A stretch of DNA of 34,811 nt from Saprospiraceae bacterium (GTDB lineage Bacteria > Bacteroidota > Bacteroidia > Chitinophagales > Saprospiraceae), in NCBI GenBank assembly GCA_030728245.1, contig JANQZX010000040.1, positions 1-34,811 of the forward strand. The letters run 5' to 3'. Below, piece by piece: positions 28,555 to 34,811 of this stretch. Numbering within the stretch: position 1 is the stretch's first letter; each line of letters opens with the position of its first letter. Made by a program: the position numbers and the translations under genes. The notes beneath the pieces are model-generated. The model was not told where the DNA came from, ran no database searches, and worked only from the letters and a program-made list of their open reading frames with translations.

Positions 28555-29796
28555 TTATCCTCTTAAAATGGTTACTGGATCAATTTTTGAAGCCTTCCTT
28601 GCAGGTATGTACCCTGCTATAAATGTGGTTACTAAACCAAACATAAATGCTAGTATATAATCTTTTAATGTATATGCCATTGGTAACGTAGACATGCCAG
28701 CCAATTCAAAAGGAATTTTATTTACTAAGTTGGCTGTTAAGTAACCGAACCCTAAACCTATAAAGCCACCAATTATTCCGATTACAATTGCTTGAGTTAA
28801 AAAAATTTGAGTGACGTCTGGTCCAGAAAAACCCATTGCTTTTAGGATGGCTATTTCACGAATTTTTTGATTTATAGTCATATTCATAATGTTGTAAATT
28901 CCAAATCCTGCCACTAATAAAATAACTAATGATACTGCTATCGCTATAATATCACGTAAACTTGAACCAGCAGCCAATTGCTGATTAGCCATTTGCCAAG
29001 ACTCTGTTTTATATGGAATTATTGATGTAATTTGATTAATAATATTCTTTGTTTTATTATAATCCTTAATGTTGATTTGAATATCGCTTACATAGCTTTG
29101 ATTGGCTCCGATTAGTTGTCTTGCAGCATTGATGTTGATATAGGCTTTCGATTTATCTATGCTTGCAACATCAGTTTTAAATAGCCCAATTACTTTGTAA
29201 TTTTTACTTATACCATCTGAAGTAAAAATATTGAGATTATCACTTACTTTTAGACTTAAGTTATTAGCTAAATCAACTGACACAAAAATACCATCAGAAC
29301 GTTGCTTCAATTCATTCCAATTGCCCTCTGTAATATATTTACTGGTATTGAATACTTTATTTTCATTTACCACATCTACCCCTGAAACAGAACCATTTAT
29401 TTTATTCCCTGCGTTTTTAAAAAAAACATTAATATTTACTTGAGTTGTAACTCCTGTAATGTCTTTTTGAGATTTTAGTGCGTCTAAAATGACGTTAGAA
29501 TTTTTTATACCATCTGTATATTTAATTATTTTAGGATGGCGTAAATTAACAACAGTGCTTGGAAAAACCTTTGAAACTATATTGGTGTTGTCTGCCGGAC
29601 GATCGTTATACACTCTTACATGTGCAAGAGAACTAAATGCCAAATCGTTTTGTGCATTGTTAACACCAGTCATAAAGCCAGTCATAAACACATACATACT
29701 GATACCAAAAATTACACCTAGCATTGCTACAATGGTTTGCCTGATATTGCTTGTTAAATGAATTTGTGATATTCGATAATTTATATAGGATGCCAT
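28555..29796 (-). CDS. ABC transporter permease, FtsX/MacB type
   Basis: A 413-residue inner membrane protein with the MacB layout: one N-terminal membrane segment (about 20-42, IVAMLGVIFGISMYVFMTGF), a large periplasmic MacB_PCD domain (about 45-285), then three membrane segments in the C-terminal FtsX domain (about 285-310, 335-360, 380-402). The coupling-helix region INQKIREIAILKAMGFSG and the closing GYIPARKASKIDPVTILRG are typical of the family. In MacB-type systems the permease works as a lever passing force to the adaptor and outer membrane channel rather than carrying substrate across the inner membrane. Gaps to its neighbours are 5 and 2 nt. Confidence 0.93.
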   Translation of the reverse strand: MASYINYRISQIHLTSNIRQTIVAMLGVIFGISMYVFMTGFMTGVNNAQNDLAFSSLAHVRVYNDRPADNTNIVSKVFPSTVVNLRHPKIIKYTDGIKNSNVILDALKSQKDITGVTTQVNINVFFKNAGNKINGSVSGVDVVNENKVFNTSKYITEGNWNELKQRSDGIFVSVDLANNLSLKVSDNLNIFTSDGISKNYKVIGLFKTDVASIDKSKAYININAARQLIGANQSYVSDIQINIKDYNKTKNIINQITSIIPYKTESWQMANQQLAAGSSLRDIIAIAVSLVILLVAGFGIYNIMNMTINQKIREIAILKAMGFSGPDVTQIFLTQAIVIGIIGGFIGLGFGYLTANLVNKIPFELAGMSTLPMAYTLKDYILAFMFGLVTTFIAGYIPARKASKIDPVTILRG

Positions 29797-29801
29797 AGTG
29801 C

Positions 29802-30893
29802 TTATTTTTTAGGTAGTTCCAATTTTTCATTATCATTTAATCCGCTCACTACTTCTACCCATTCTAATGTTTTTATTCCTGTTTTTATGGCTATCTTTTG
29901 GTGATTATTTTTTGCAATTACCGAATCTCCGTCTAACAAATAAATAGATGGAATGACTAGTGCATTATTCTTTTGAGAAATAATAATATTAGCTTGTAAT
30001 TGGGTGGCATTTTTCAGTTGCATTGGCAAATCATCAAAAGATGCTTCAACAATAAATGATTGAGATGCTACATCAAATGATGGGTAAATTTTAGTAACTT
30101 TTGCTTTATATACTTTATCTTTATTCGTATTTAAAGTAATAAGTGTTTGTTGACCTAATTGTATTTTTTCAATATCATTTTCCACAACATACAACTTGGC
30201 TAAGGTTTTGCCAGAACCAACAATAGCTATACCTTCGCCTTTCTTTACTAAATCGCCATTCTTTTTTGAAATACTTAAAACGATGCCAGAATACGTACTA
30301 AATAATGAATAATATTGGTTGTTGTTTTGTTGTAATTGATATTGCGTTTTAGCATTTTTTTCATTTAACGAGAGACTTTGTTTTAAATCAGCCAGTGATT
30401 TTTGTAATATTACTAGGTTAGTTACATCGTTCATGTAAGTCAATTTCACTTTGTCATAATCAACTTGGGAAACAGCATTTGTTTTTATTAAATTTTCATA
30501 TCGTTTTAAATTAGCGCCATCTATATCTATTGTATTTATAGCTTGCTTAATTTGCTCTTCAATCTTTACAAGTTGTGGCGCATTATTATCTAAATTATTT
30601 TTTGCATAATCATAATTATCATATGCATTACTTACCTGAATTTGCTGTGCATCATTGATTAGTTTAAACAATAACTGCCCATTATGTACTGTATCGCCTT
30701 CAGTTACAGATGAAGTGCTTAAATATCCTTCAACTTGAGATGTAATCGTATATTGGTTGCTGGTGATTATGCTACCGCTTGCAAATACAGCATCTATAAG
30801 AACCTTGCGTTGCGGTTGTGTTTCTGGTGTCTGATTACAAGAAACTGTTAATATAGCTATGGCTAGAACGATATAATATTTACTGTTTTTCAT
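29802..30893 (-). CDS. HlyD/MacA-like periplasmic adaptor lipoprotein
   Basis: A 363-residue membrane fusion protein. A lipobox LTVSC places the lipid-bearing Cys at 19. The order is that of MacA/AcrA adaptors: a first lipoyl half (ITSQVEGYLSTSSVTEGDTVHNGQLLF, about 48-75), a long coiled-coil hairpin (about 78-195), the second lipoyl half (YSGIVLSISKKNGDLVKKGEGIAIVG), a beta-barrel domain and a membrane-proximal domain at the C-terminus (VIAKNNHQKIAIKTGIKTLEWVEV). It would bridge the MacB-like permease and TolC. The gene is spaced 5 nt from each neighbour within the operon. Confidence 0.92.
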   Translation of the reverse strand: MKNSKYYIVLAIAILTVSCNQTPETQPQRKVLIDAVFASGSIITSNQYTITSQVEGYLSTSSVTEGDTVHNGQLLFKLINDAQQIQVSNAYDNYDYAKNNLDNNAPQLVKIEEQIKQAINTIDIDGANLKRYENLIKTNAVSQVDYDKVKLTYMNDVTNLVILQKSLADLKQSLSLNEKNAKTQYQLQQNNNQYYSLFSTYSGIVLSISKKNGDLVKKGEGIAIVGSGKTLAKLYVVENDIEKIQLGQQTLITLNTNKDKVYKAKVTKIYPSFDVASQSFIVEASFDDLPMQLKNATQLQANIIISQKNNALVIPSIYLLDGDSVIAKNNHQKIAIKTGIKTLEWVEVVSGLNDNEKLELPKK

Positions 30894-30898
30894 ACTTT

Positions 30899-32218
30899 TT
30901 ATTTTCTTGAAATTACAATGGCATGATTATAAAGAAGCGTGGATAAATTGCTGAGGTATGTGTTTTCCGATTTTAAATAATCGTCAAACGCTTTATAATA
31001 TATATCTACACCAATTATACCTTCATTAAATTTTTGAAGATTTAGGTTTAAGTTGTTACTATATAACTCAAAGTTTTTTTTAGAAGTACTTGTCATTGAA
31101 AAGTAATTATCAATAGTTTCCTGCAAACTTTTATCATTAATTTTTGACTGTTCTAAGGCGGCATTATATTGTTGTTTTACAATTTCAGTTTGAATGTTGT
31201 TGCTTTTAAGTTTATTCTTATTAGCAAATCCAGTAAAAATGGGAACACTCATATTTATAGCTACATATCTAATATCTTTCCATAAGTTGGAATCAAAATC
31301 TATCCCGAAATTATCCCGAAATTGCTGATAGCCCCAATATGAATTAATACTGAATTTGGGTAGAGTAGCAGCTTTTATAATTTTGTATTGCCACTTTTGT
31401 ATTTCAACATTATGAGAATAAACTAGCAAATTTTTATCTTGGTCAAATGAACTAATATCTGCCTTATACAAACTTTCGATGTTATCTATTGGCTTAAAAT
31501 AAATATGGGTGTGTTCAGTCATCCCAGCCAAAATTTTTATGCTCACCAAAGCATTTTTGTATAGCTCTTTACTTTGGGAAATACTTAATAAGATATTGTT
31601 ACTATTCACGAATGCCTGATTTACTAAAATGGCATCCGCCAAACCTTGCTTAAATTTTTGCTTAGAGATCGACAGAATGCTGTCAGATATTTTAAGGTCA
31701 TTTTCTGAAATCTCTATAGCCTTTTTTGCGACCATTAAGGTAAAGTAAGATTGAGCCATTTGGGTTTTTAAATTTTGCTCATTTGCCAATTGTTGAACGG
31801 TATTCAAAACAATATTTTCTTTCGCTAGATTAGATTGTGCTTTGGCCTGCCAGTCGAATAATGACTTAGAAATGGTTATAGCGGTATTGTAAACGAATTG
31901 CGTTCCAAATTGCAGATATTGTGTAGTGTTTGGCTGACCCAAAAACTCGCCCGGTACAGGTGTAGTAGCAAGTTTAGTATTATCCTGGCCTGAAAAAATA
32001 CCGGTTATTTGAGGAAGTAGATAAGCTCTTGATGTATTATAATCAACCTTTGCTTGTTGATTTTTAAATTGGTAAATTTTTTGAGAACTATTCCTTTCAA
32101 TAGCTAATTTCCATAGTGTAGTAAGATTATCAATATGAATAGTATCTACCTTTTCCTGTGCAAATACAGAGAATTGAAAATTAAATAAAAGCAAAATAAT
32201 TAAACATTTATTTATCAT
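30899..32218 (-). CDS. TolC family outer membrane efflux channel
   Basis: A 439-residue outer membrane factor with a signal peptide (MINKCLIILLLFNFQFSVFAQ). Two OEP repeats of long helices and short barrel strands are visible: the first from LWKLAIERNSSQKIYQ to about 220, the second from about 225 (ISSFDQDKNLLVYSH) to the end, each with an AxxxNxxL-like opening and an SKSLFDWQAK or PIFTGFANKNKL strand region. Trimers of such proteins form the exit duct of tripartite pumps. Its start overlaps the end of the DUF2147 gene by 11 nt, and the adaptor gene follows after 5 nt. Confidence 0.93.
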   Translation of the reverse strand: MINKCLIILLLFNFQFSVFAQEKVDTIHIDNLTTLWKLAIERNSSQKIYQFKNQQAKVDYNTSRAYLLPQITGIFSGQDNTKLATTPVPGEFLGQPNTTQYLQFGTQFVYNTAITISKSLFDWQAKAQSNLAKENIVLNTVQQLANEQNLKTQMAQSYFTLMVAKKAIEISENDLKISDSILSISKQKFKQGLADAILVNQAFVNSNNILLSISQSKELYKNALVSIKILAGMTEHTHIYFKPIDNIESLYKADISSFDQDKNLLVYSHNVEIQKWQYKIIKAATLPKFSINSYWGYQQFRDNFGIDFDSNLWKDIRYVAINMSVPIFTGFANKNKLKSNNIQTEIVKQQYNAALEQSKINDKSLQETIDNYFSMTSTSKKNFELYSNNLNLNLQKFNEGIIGVDIYYKAFDDYLKSENTYLSNLSTLLYNHAIVISRK

Positions 32219-32642
32219 AACGCTTCCATTTTTTTGTTGACGAGAATATACCTTTAGATGCGATTAGGGCAAACTCATTTTTGTTGTTAAGCCTAATTTT
32301 ACAATCTACTGTTACCCCTTTCTCGGGGCTATAAATTTTGCCACTAATCCACATTAAATCTTTAGCAGAAAATTGCAACCCAGTTAGTATTACCATTCCA
32401 AGAATTGGTCTATTACGAAGTTTTTTAACTGGATTGTTTTTATCTACCTTTTGCTCACCATTTTCATTTTGGGGTTTAGCCAGCCAAATGATTTTGGCAT
32501 TGTAAGTATTGCCCGTTTTAAAAAATTCAATACGAGCATTAGCATCTTCATTTACCCATTCTCCCAACAAGTCATCAGATTGATTTTGTGCAGAAATAAA
32601 TAAAGAAAGGATAGCAAACACGAAAGTTAATAGTAGTTTCAT
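32208..32642 (-). CDS. DUF2147 secreted protein
   Basis: A 144-residue exported protein (signal peptide MKLLLTFVFAILSLFISAQ) whose mature part matches DUF2147: LLGEWVNEDANARIEFF, the turn DKNNPVKKLRNRPILGM, the GKIYSPEKGVTVDCKI strand pair and a final SSTKKWKRY. The family is a small lipocalin-like beta domain found in proteobacteria and Bacteroidota; its role is not established, though it may bind a hydrophobic or envelope ligand. It is the first gene of the efflux operon, overlapping the TolC gene by 11 nt, and its promoter region carries a -7 box and a direct repeat. Confidence 0.85.
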   Translation of the reverse strand: MKLLLTFVFAILSLFISAQNQSDDLLGEWVNEDANARIEFFKTGNTYNAKIIWLAKPQNENGEQKVDKNNPVKKLRNRPILGMVILTGLQFSAKDLMWISGKIYSPEKGVTVDCKIRLNNKNEFALIASKGIFSSTKKWKRYDK

Positions 32643-32661
32643 TGCATCTTATTTATTGATG

Positions 32662-32669
32662 CAAAACTA
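32662..32669 (-). promoter_or_regulatory. -7 box of the efflux operon
   Basis: Minus-strand TAGTTTTG matches TAnnTTTG 19 nt before the DUF2147 start. A TGCATC/GATGCA inverted repeat (32643-32648 with 32658-32663) lies in the leader. No proper TTG -33 element is present, as expected of an activator-dependent promoter. Confidence 0.5.
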
Positions 32670-32682
32670 AGAAATAGGATTT

Positions 32683-32708
32683 TAGGCTTAAACGAACAAC
32701 TAGGCTAA
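32683..32708 (-). repeat. Direct repeat upstream of the efflux operon, possible LytTR-regulator site
   Basis: TAGGCTTA (32683-32690) and TAGGCTAA (32701-32708) repeat with an 18-bp period in the 103 nt between the DUF2147 gene and the LytTR regulator gene. They occupy the -33 region of the -7 box at 32662. LytTR proteins bind pairs of direct repeats, which suits this layout, but the bases are not a known LytTR consensus. Confidence 0.4.
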
Positions 32709-32745
32709 GCAACCAAAATGGCAAAAGAAACGGACAGAGGGGAAA

Positions 32746-33501
32746 TTAAATAGAAGTAAGCCAAGCTAAAAAAGCAGGTGTTTTTTCTTTACTTATAAAA
32801 ATTTGTTCATCAAAAGGTACGGCAAGGCGAACCAAAAGCTTTCTATTAAAATGTTGTACAACATCTTTTACTATTTTTCTGTGAAGTATAAATTGTCTGT
32901 TTGCTCTAAAAAAGAAAAGTAGATTTAGCTTTTCTATTTCTTCTAAAGATTGAGTGGTGAAATAAGTAGTACCATTAAATGCCACCAATTTTACTATACC
33001 ATTATTTAATTGAACGATAGCTATATCATAGGTATTTATGGGTATAATAACATCTTTTTGGTACACGAGTATTGATACATTATTCGCCGTAGGCTGCTTT
33101 ATTGAAAGATATTCCAGTAACTTATTAATAGATACTTCGTTTTTATTAGTAAGTAGTTCAAATTTTTCAATTGCCTTTTTTATTTCGGCAATGTTAAACG
33201 GCTTTAGAATATAATCTATTCCGTTTGCCTTAAACGCTTCAAGAGCATATTCGTTGTAAGCAGTACAAAATATTATTGGAACTTTAATCTTAACTTTTTT
33301 GAAAATATCAAAACTTAAACCATCCCCCAATTGAATATCTGAAAAAATTAAATCAACTTCTGGTTGCTGTTGAAAGAATGCTAAAGCTTCGGATATAGAT
33401 TTGAGTATTTTTACAATTGTGTAATTGGGTTTAACTGCCAACAGATTTTCTATCAAATCATCAGCTGTTATTTTTTCATCTTCAATTACTACTATTTTCA
33501 T
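32746..33501 (-). CDS. LytTR family response regulator
   Basis: A 251-residue two-component regulator. The receiver domain (about 1-120) has the acidic pair Glu7-Asp8, the phospho-acceptor Asp55 (LIFSDIQLGDG), Thr80 in FCTAYN and Lys100 in YILKPF. The C-terminal LytTR DNA-binding domain (about 145-250) shows FFRANRQFILHRKIV, the usual conserved core. Its start lies 2 nt after the stop of the histidine kinase gene, so both are made from one message. The efflux operon begins 103 nt downstream in the same direction and is the natural target. Confidence 0.93.
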   Translation of the reverse strand: MKIVVIEDEKITADDLIENLLAVKPNYTIVKILKSISEALAFFQQQPEVDLIFSDIQLGDGLSFDIFKKVKIKVPIIFCTAYNEYALEAFKANGIDYILKPFNIAEIKKAIEKFELLTNKNEVSINKLLEYLSIKQPTANNVSILVYQKDVIIPINTYDIAIVQLNNGIVKLVAFNGTTYFTTQSLEEIEKLNLLFFFRANRQFILHRKIVKDVVQHFNRKLLVRLAVPFDEQIFISKEKTPAFLAWLTSI

Positions 33502-33503
33502 TA

Positions 33504-34472
33504 CTACAACAATTTTATTTTAACAGTAAATCGATCTTCCTCATCAAATATTTGTATTTCGGTGCCATTTAAAATTTTACTACGTTCGTTTATATTTTTT
33601 AAGCCCGATTTGTCAGAATTTAATACGATTTTATGTTGTTTGTTATTTTGTACTAAAACATAATCGTCTACTACGTTAATCTCTATTTTCAAAGGATTCT
33701 CTAATGTAAAAGAATTATGCTTTATTGCATTTTCAAGTAAAGTGACTAAAGCGAAAAATGGCAACAGCTTGTTTTTATTCCCTTCAATGTTATTAGTTGC
33801 GTATTGTAACGCATCACCAAATCTTACCATTTGCAGATTAATATAATTATTGCACAAATTTATTTCTTGGGATAGTATCGCAGATTTGTGATTGTAATCA
33901 ATAGATGATCGAATAAAACTAGCAAGTTGCAACAAATATTGTTCTGCTTTTTCAGGTTGCTTTTTAATTAGTGATTTTGAAATATTCAGTGCATTGAATA
34001 AGAAATGTGGATTTATTTGGTCTTTCAATAATTTATACTGGGCTTCTAAACTCGCAAACTTTAAATCAGCAATTTCTTTGTTTAGCAATAATTGTTTTTC
34101 TTTTGATACTATTAAATCTATTAAGACAGTAATAATCAAATTTATGGACAGTAAACTTAAACCGCGGTATAAAAGAATTCGGAATTGATTAAAGTTTGTT
34201 TGACTGGGTATAACTTTAAAGTAATAAATAACAGTTGTACCAATTAAAAGGAATGAACTATATATAATTAAAAATCTTAACCAATTTATTTTTATACTTT
34301 TTAATAGAAAATAATTTAGTATCCAGCACAAAAAAGTTCCGAAAAAAATAAAACACCAAAGCGGGATGAAATTATATTGAACATCTGTTTTAACAATAAA
34401 TATGGGAGCCACTACCAAAAATGAAATTATTGGAGAGGTTATGATTGCTGTTTTTATTATTTGCTTTTTCAT
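33504..34472 (-). CDS. LytS-type sensor histidine kinase
   Basis: A membrane sensor kinase of 322 residues from ATG 34472 (a TTG at 34487 would add five residues). Four hydrophobic segments fill residues 8-125 with almost no periplasmic domain, then a short linker helix leads to the His_kinase (PF06580) box, with phospho-acceptor His156 in NPHFLFNALN, and an HATPase_c domain (LLENAIKHN near 225-235; a glycine-rich SGLKNINERSKIL near the end). It partners the adjoining LytTR regulator. The lack of a ligand domain suggests it senses something in or near the membrane, such as a membrane-active compound exported by the pump; this is inference. Confidence 0.92.
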   Translation of the reverse strand: MKKQIIKTAIITSPIISFLVVAPIFIVKTDVQYNFIPLWCFIFFGTFLCWILNYFLLKSIKINWLRFLIIYSSFLLIGTTVIYYFKVIPSQTNFNQFRILLYRGLSLLSINLIITVLIDLIVSKEKQLLLNKEIADLKFASLEAQYKLLKDQINPHFLFNALNISKSLIKKQPEKAEQYLLQLASFIRSSIDYNHKSAILSQEINLCNNYINLQMVRFGDALQYATNNIEGNKNKLLPFFALVTLLENAIKHNSFTLENPLKIEINVVDDYVLVQNNKQHKIVLNSDKSGLKNINERSKILNGTEIQIFDEEDRFTVKIKLL

Positions 34473-34558
34473 TATTATAAAATCCAAAGATTAATCGTAT
34501 TTTAATATTTGGTCAATATGGGTTAAAAATTTAAGACAATATCGGATTTTTTTCAGTT

Positions 34559-34811
34559 TCAGACAGAAAGGGAAATGGTTGGTTCTACATACCATTCTCC
34601 ATTCCTTTTCAATAAACCCCTCCTTCCATTTTCTGTCTGGATTAGGGCCATATCTGCTCCATTAAATTCAGCATCTTGATTGAAAAAGTTAACCCTTCAA
34701 AAAATTTGGGCATGCCCGTTCATAAAGATGTATTCTCTATCTTTTAAGAAAACGGCATTGCCATCTGAAAGGCTGATAAGGTAAGTGAACCCCTCCTTTA
34801 ATAAATTACTA
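34559..34811 (-). pseudogene. Broken fragment resembling a WG-repeat protein (runs off the window)
   Basis: From the window end one minus-strand frame reads NLLKEGFTYLISLSDGNAVF, then KDREYIFMNGHAQIF, a TGA stop (34697-34699), and in the same frame NFFNQDAEFNGADMALIQ, RRGLLKRNGEWYVEPTI and a second stop at 34559-34561. The phrase G-L-L-x-R-N-G-E-W-Y-V-E-P is close to the repeat unit of WG-containing proteins (G-x-I-x-x-x-G-x-x-V-x-P), and the whole piece is about one and a half repeats. One nonsense change explains the break. The upstream part of the gene is not visible, so a sequencing error cannot be excluded. Confidence 0.45.

Overview
The window is a chromosomal segment of a Bacteroidota bacterium, probably of the Sphingobacteriales/Cytophagales type; I cannot name a genus. 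The grounds are a SecA with the long N-terminal insertion usual in this phylum, a CarboxypepD-regulatory-like TonB receptor, DUF3127, LytS/LytTR signalling, and promoter boxes of the phylum's form (TTG, about 19-20 nt, TAnnTTTG) instead of E. coli -35/-10 boxes. No rRNA and no CRISPR array were seen. There is one tRNA gene (Cys).

Layout. 1-2502: the 3' part of a secreted M1 aminopeptidase, cut by the window edge. 2525-5803 (minus strand): mog, a DUF547 protein, an aldo/keto reductase, and a tandem pair of small secreted four-cysteine paralogues closed by a strong hairpin terminator. 5902-7906 (plus): a methyltransferase overlapping a nucleoside:H+ symporter-like transporter. 7907-10762 (minus): a TonB-dependent receptor. 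10941-11708 (plus): rluF. 11705-14486 (minus): a universal stress protein, a TerC-type membrane protein, tRNA-Cys and a lipoprotein. 14602-17931 (plus): secA. 17935-21706 (minus): tsaE, a GH127 glycosidase and kynureninase, closely spaced as one operon. 21818-23776 (plus): gyrB. 23751-25628 (minus): an ATP-grasp ligase and a class I glutamine amidotransferase. 25728-26126 (minus): DUF3127 with an SSB-like acidic tail. Convergent genes are packed with almost no space between stop codons (0 nt, 3 nt, or overlaps of 4 and 26 nt).

At about 26270-26525 lies the decayed C-terminal end of a tyrosine recombinase with an in-frame stop. To its right the DNA is visibly more AT-rich and the content changes. 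A LytS-type histidine kinase and a LytTR regulator (34472-32746) are followed on the same strand by a compact operon: DUF2147, TolC, HlyD/MacA-like lipoprotein adaptor, MacB-like permease, ATPase, and an unrecognised secreted protein with a barrel-like C-terminus (32642-26622). This reads as a self-contained, signal-controlled tripartite efflux or secretion island, probably gained by transfer. The window ends in a broken fragment resembling a WG-repeat protein.

The best candidates for undescribed biology are the ATP-grasp/amidotransferase pair, the four-Cys secreted pair, the unrecognised last gene of the efflux operon with the direct repeat in its promoter, and the DUF3127 protein with an SSB-type tail.
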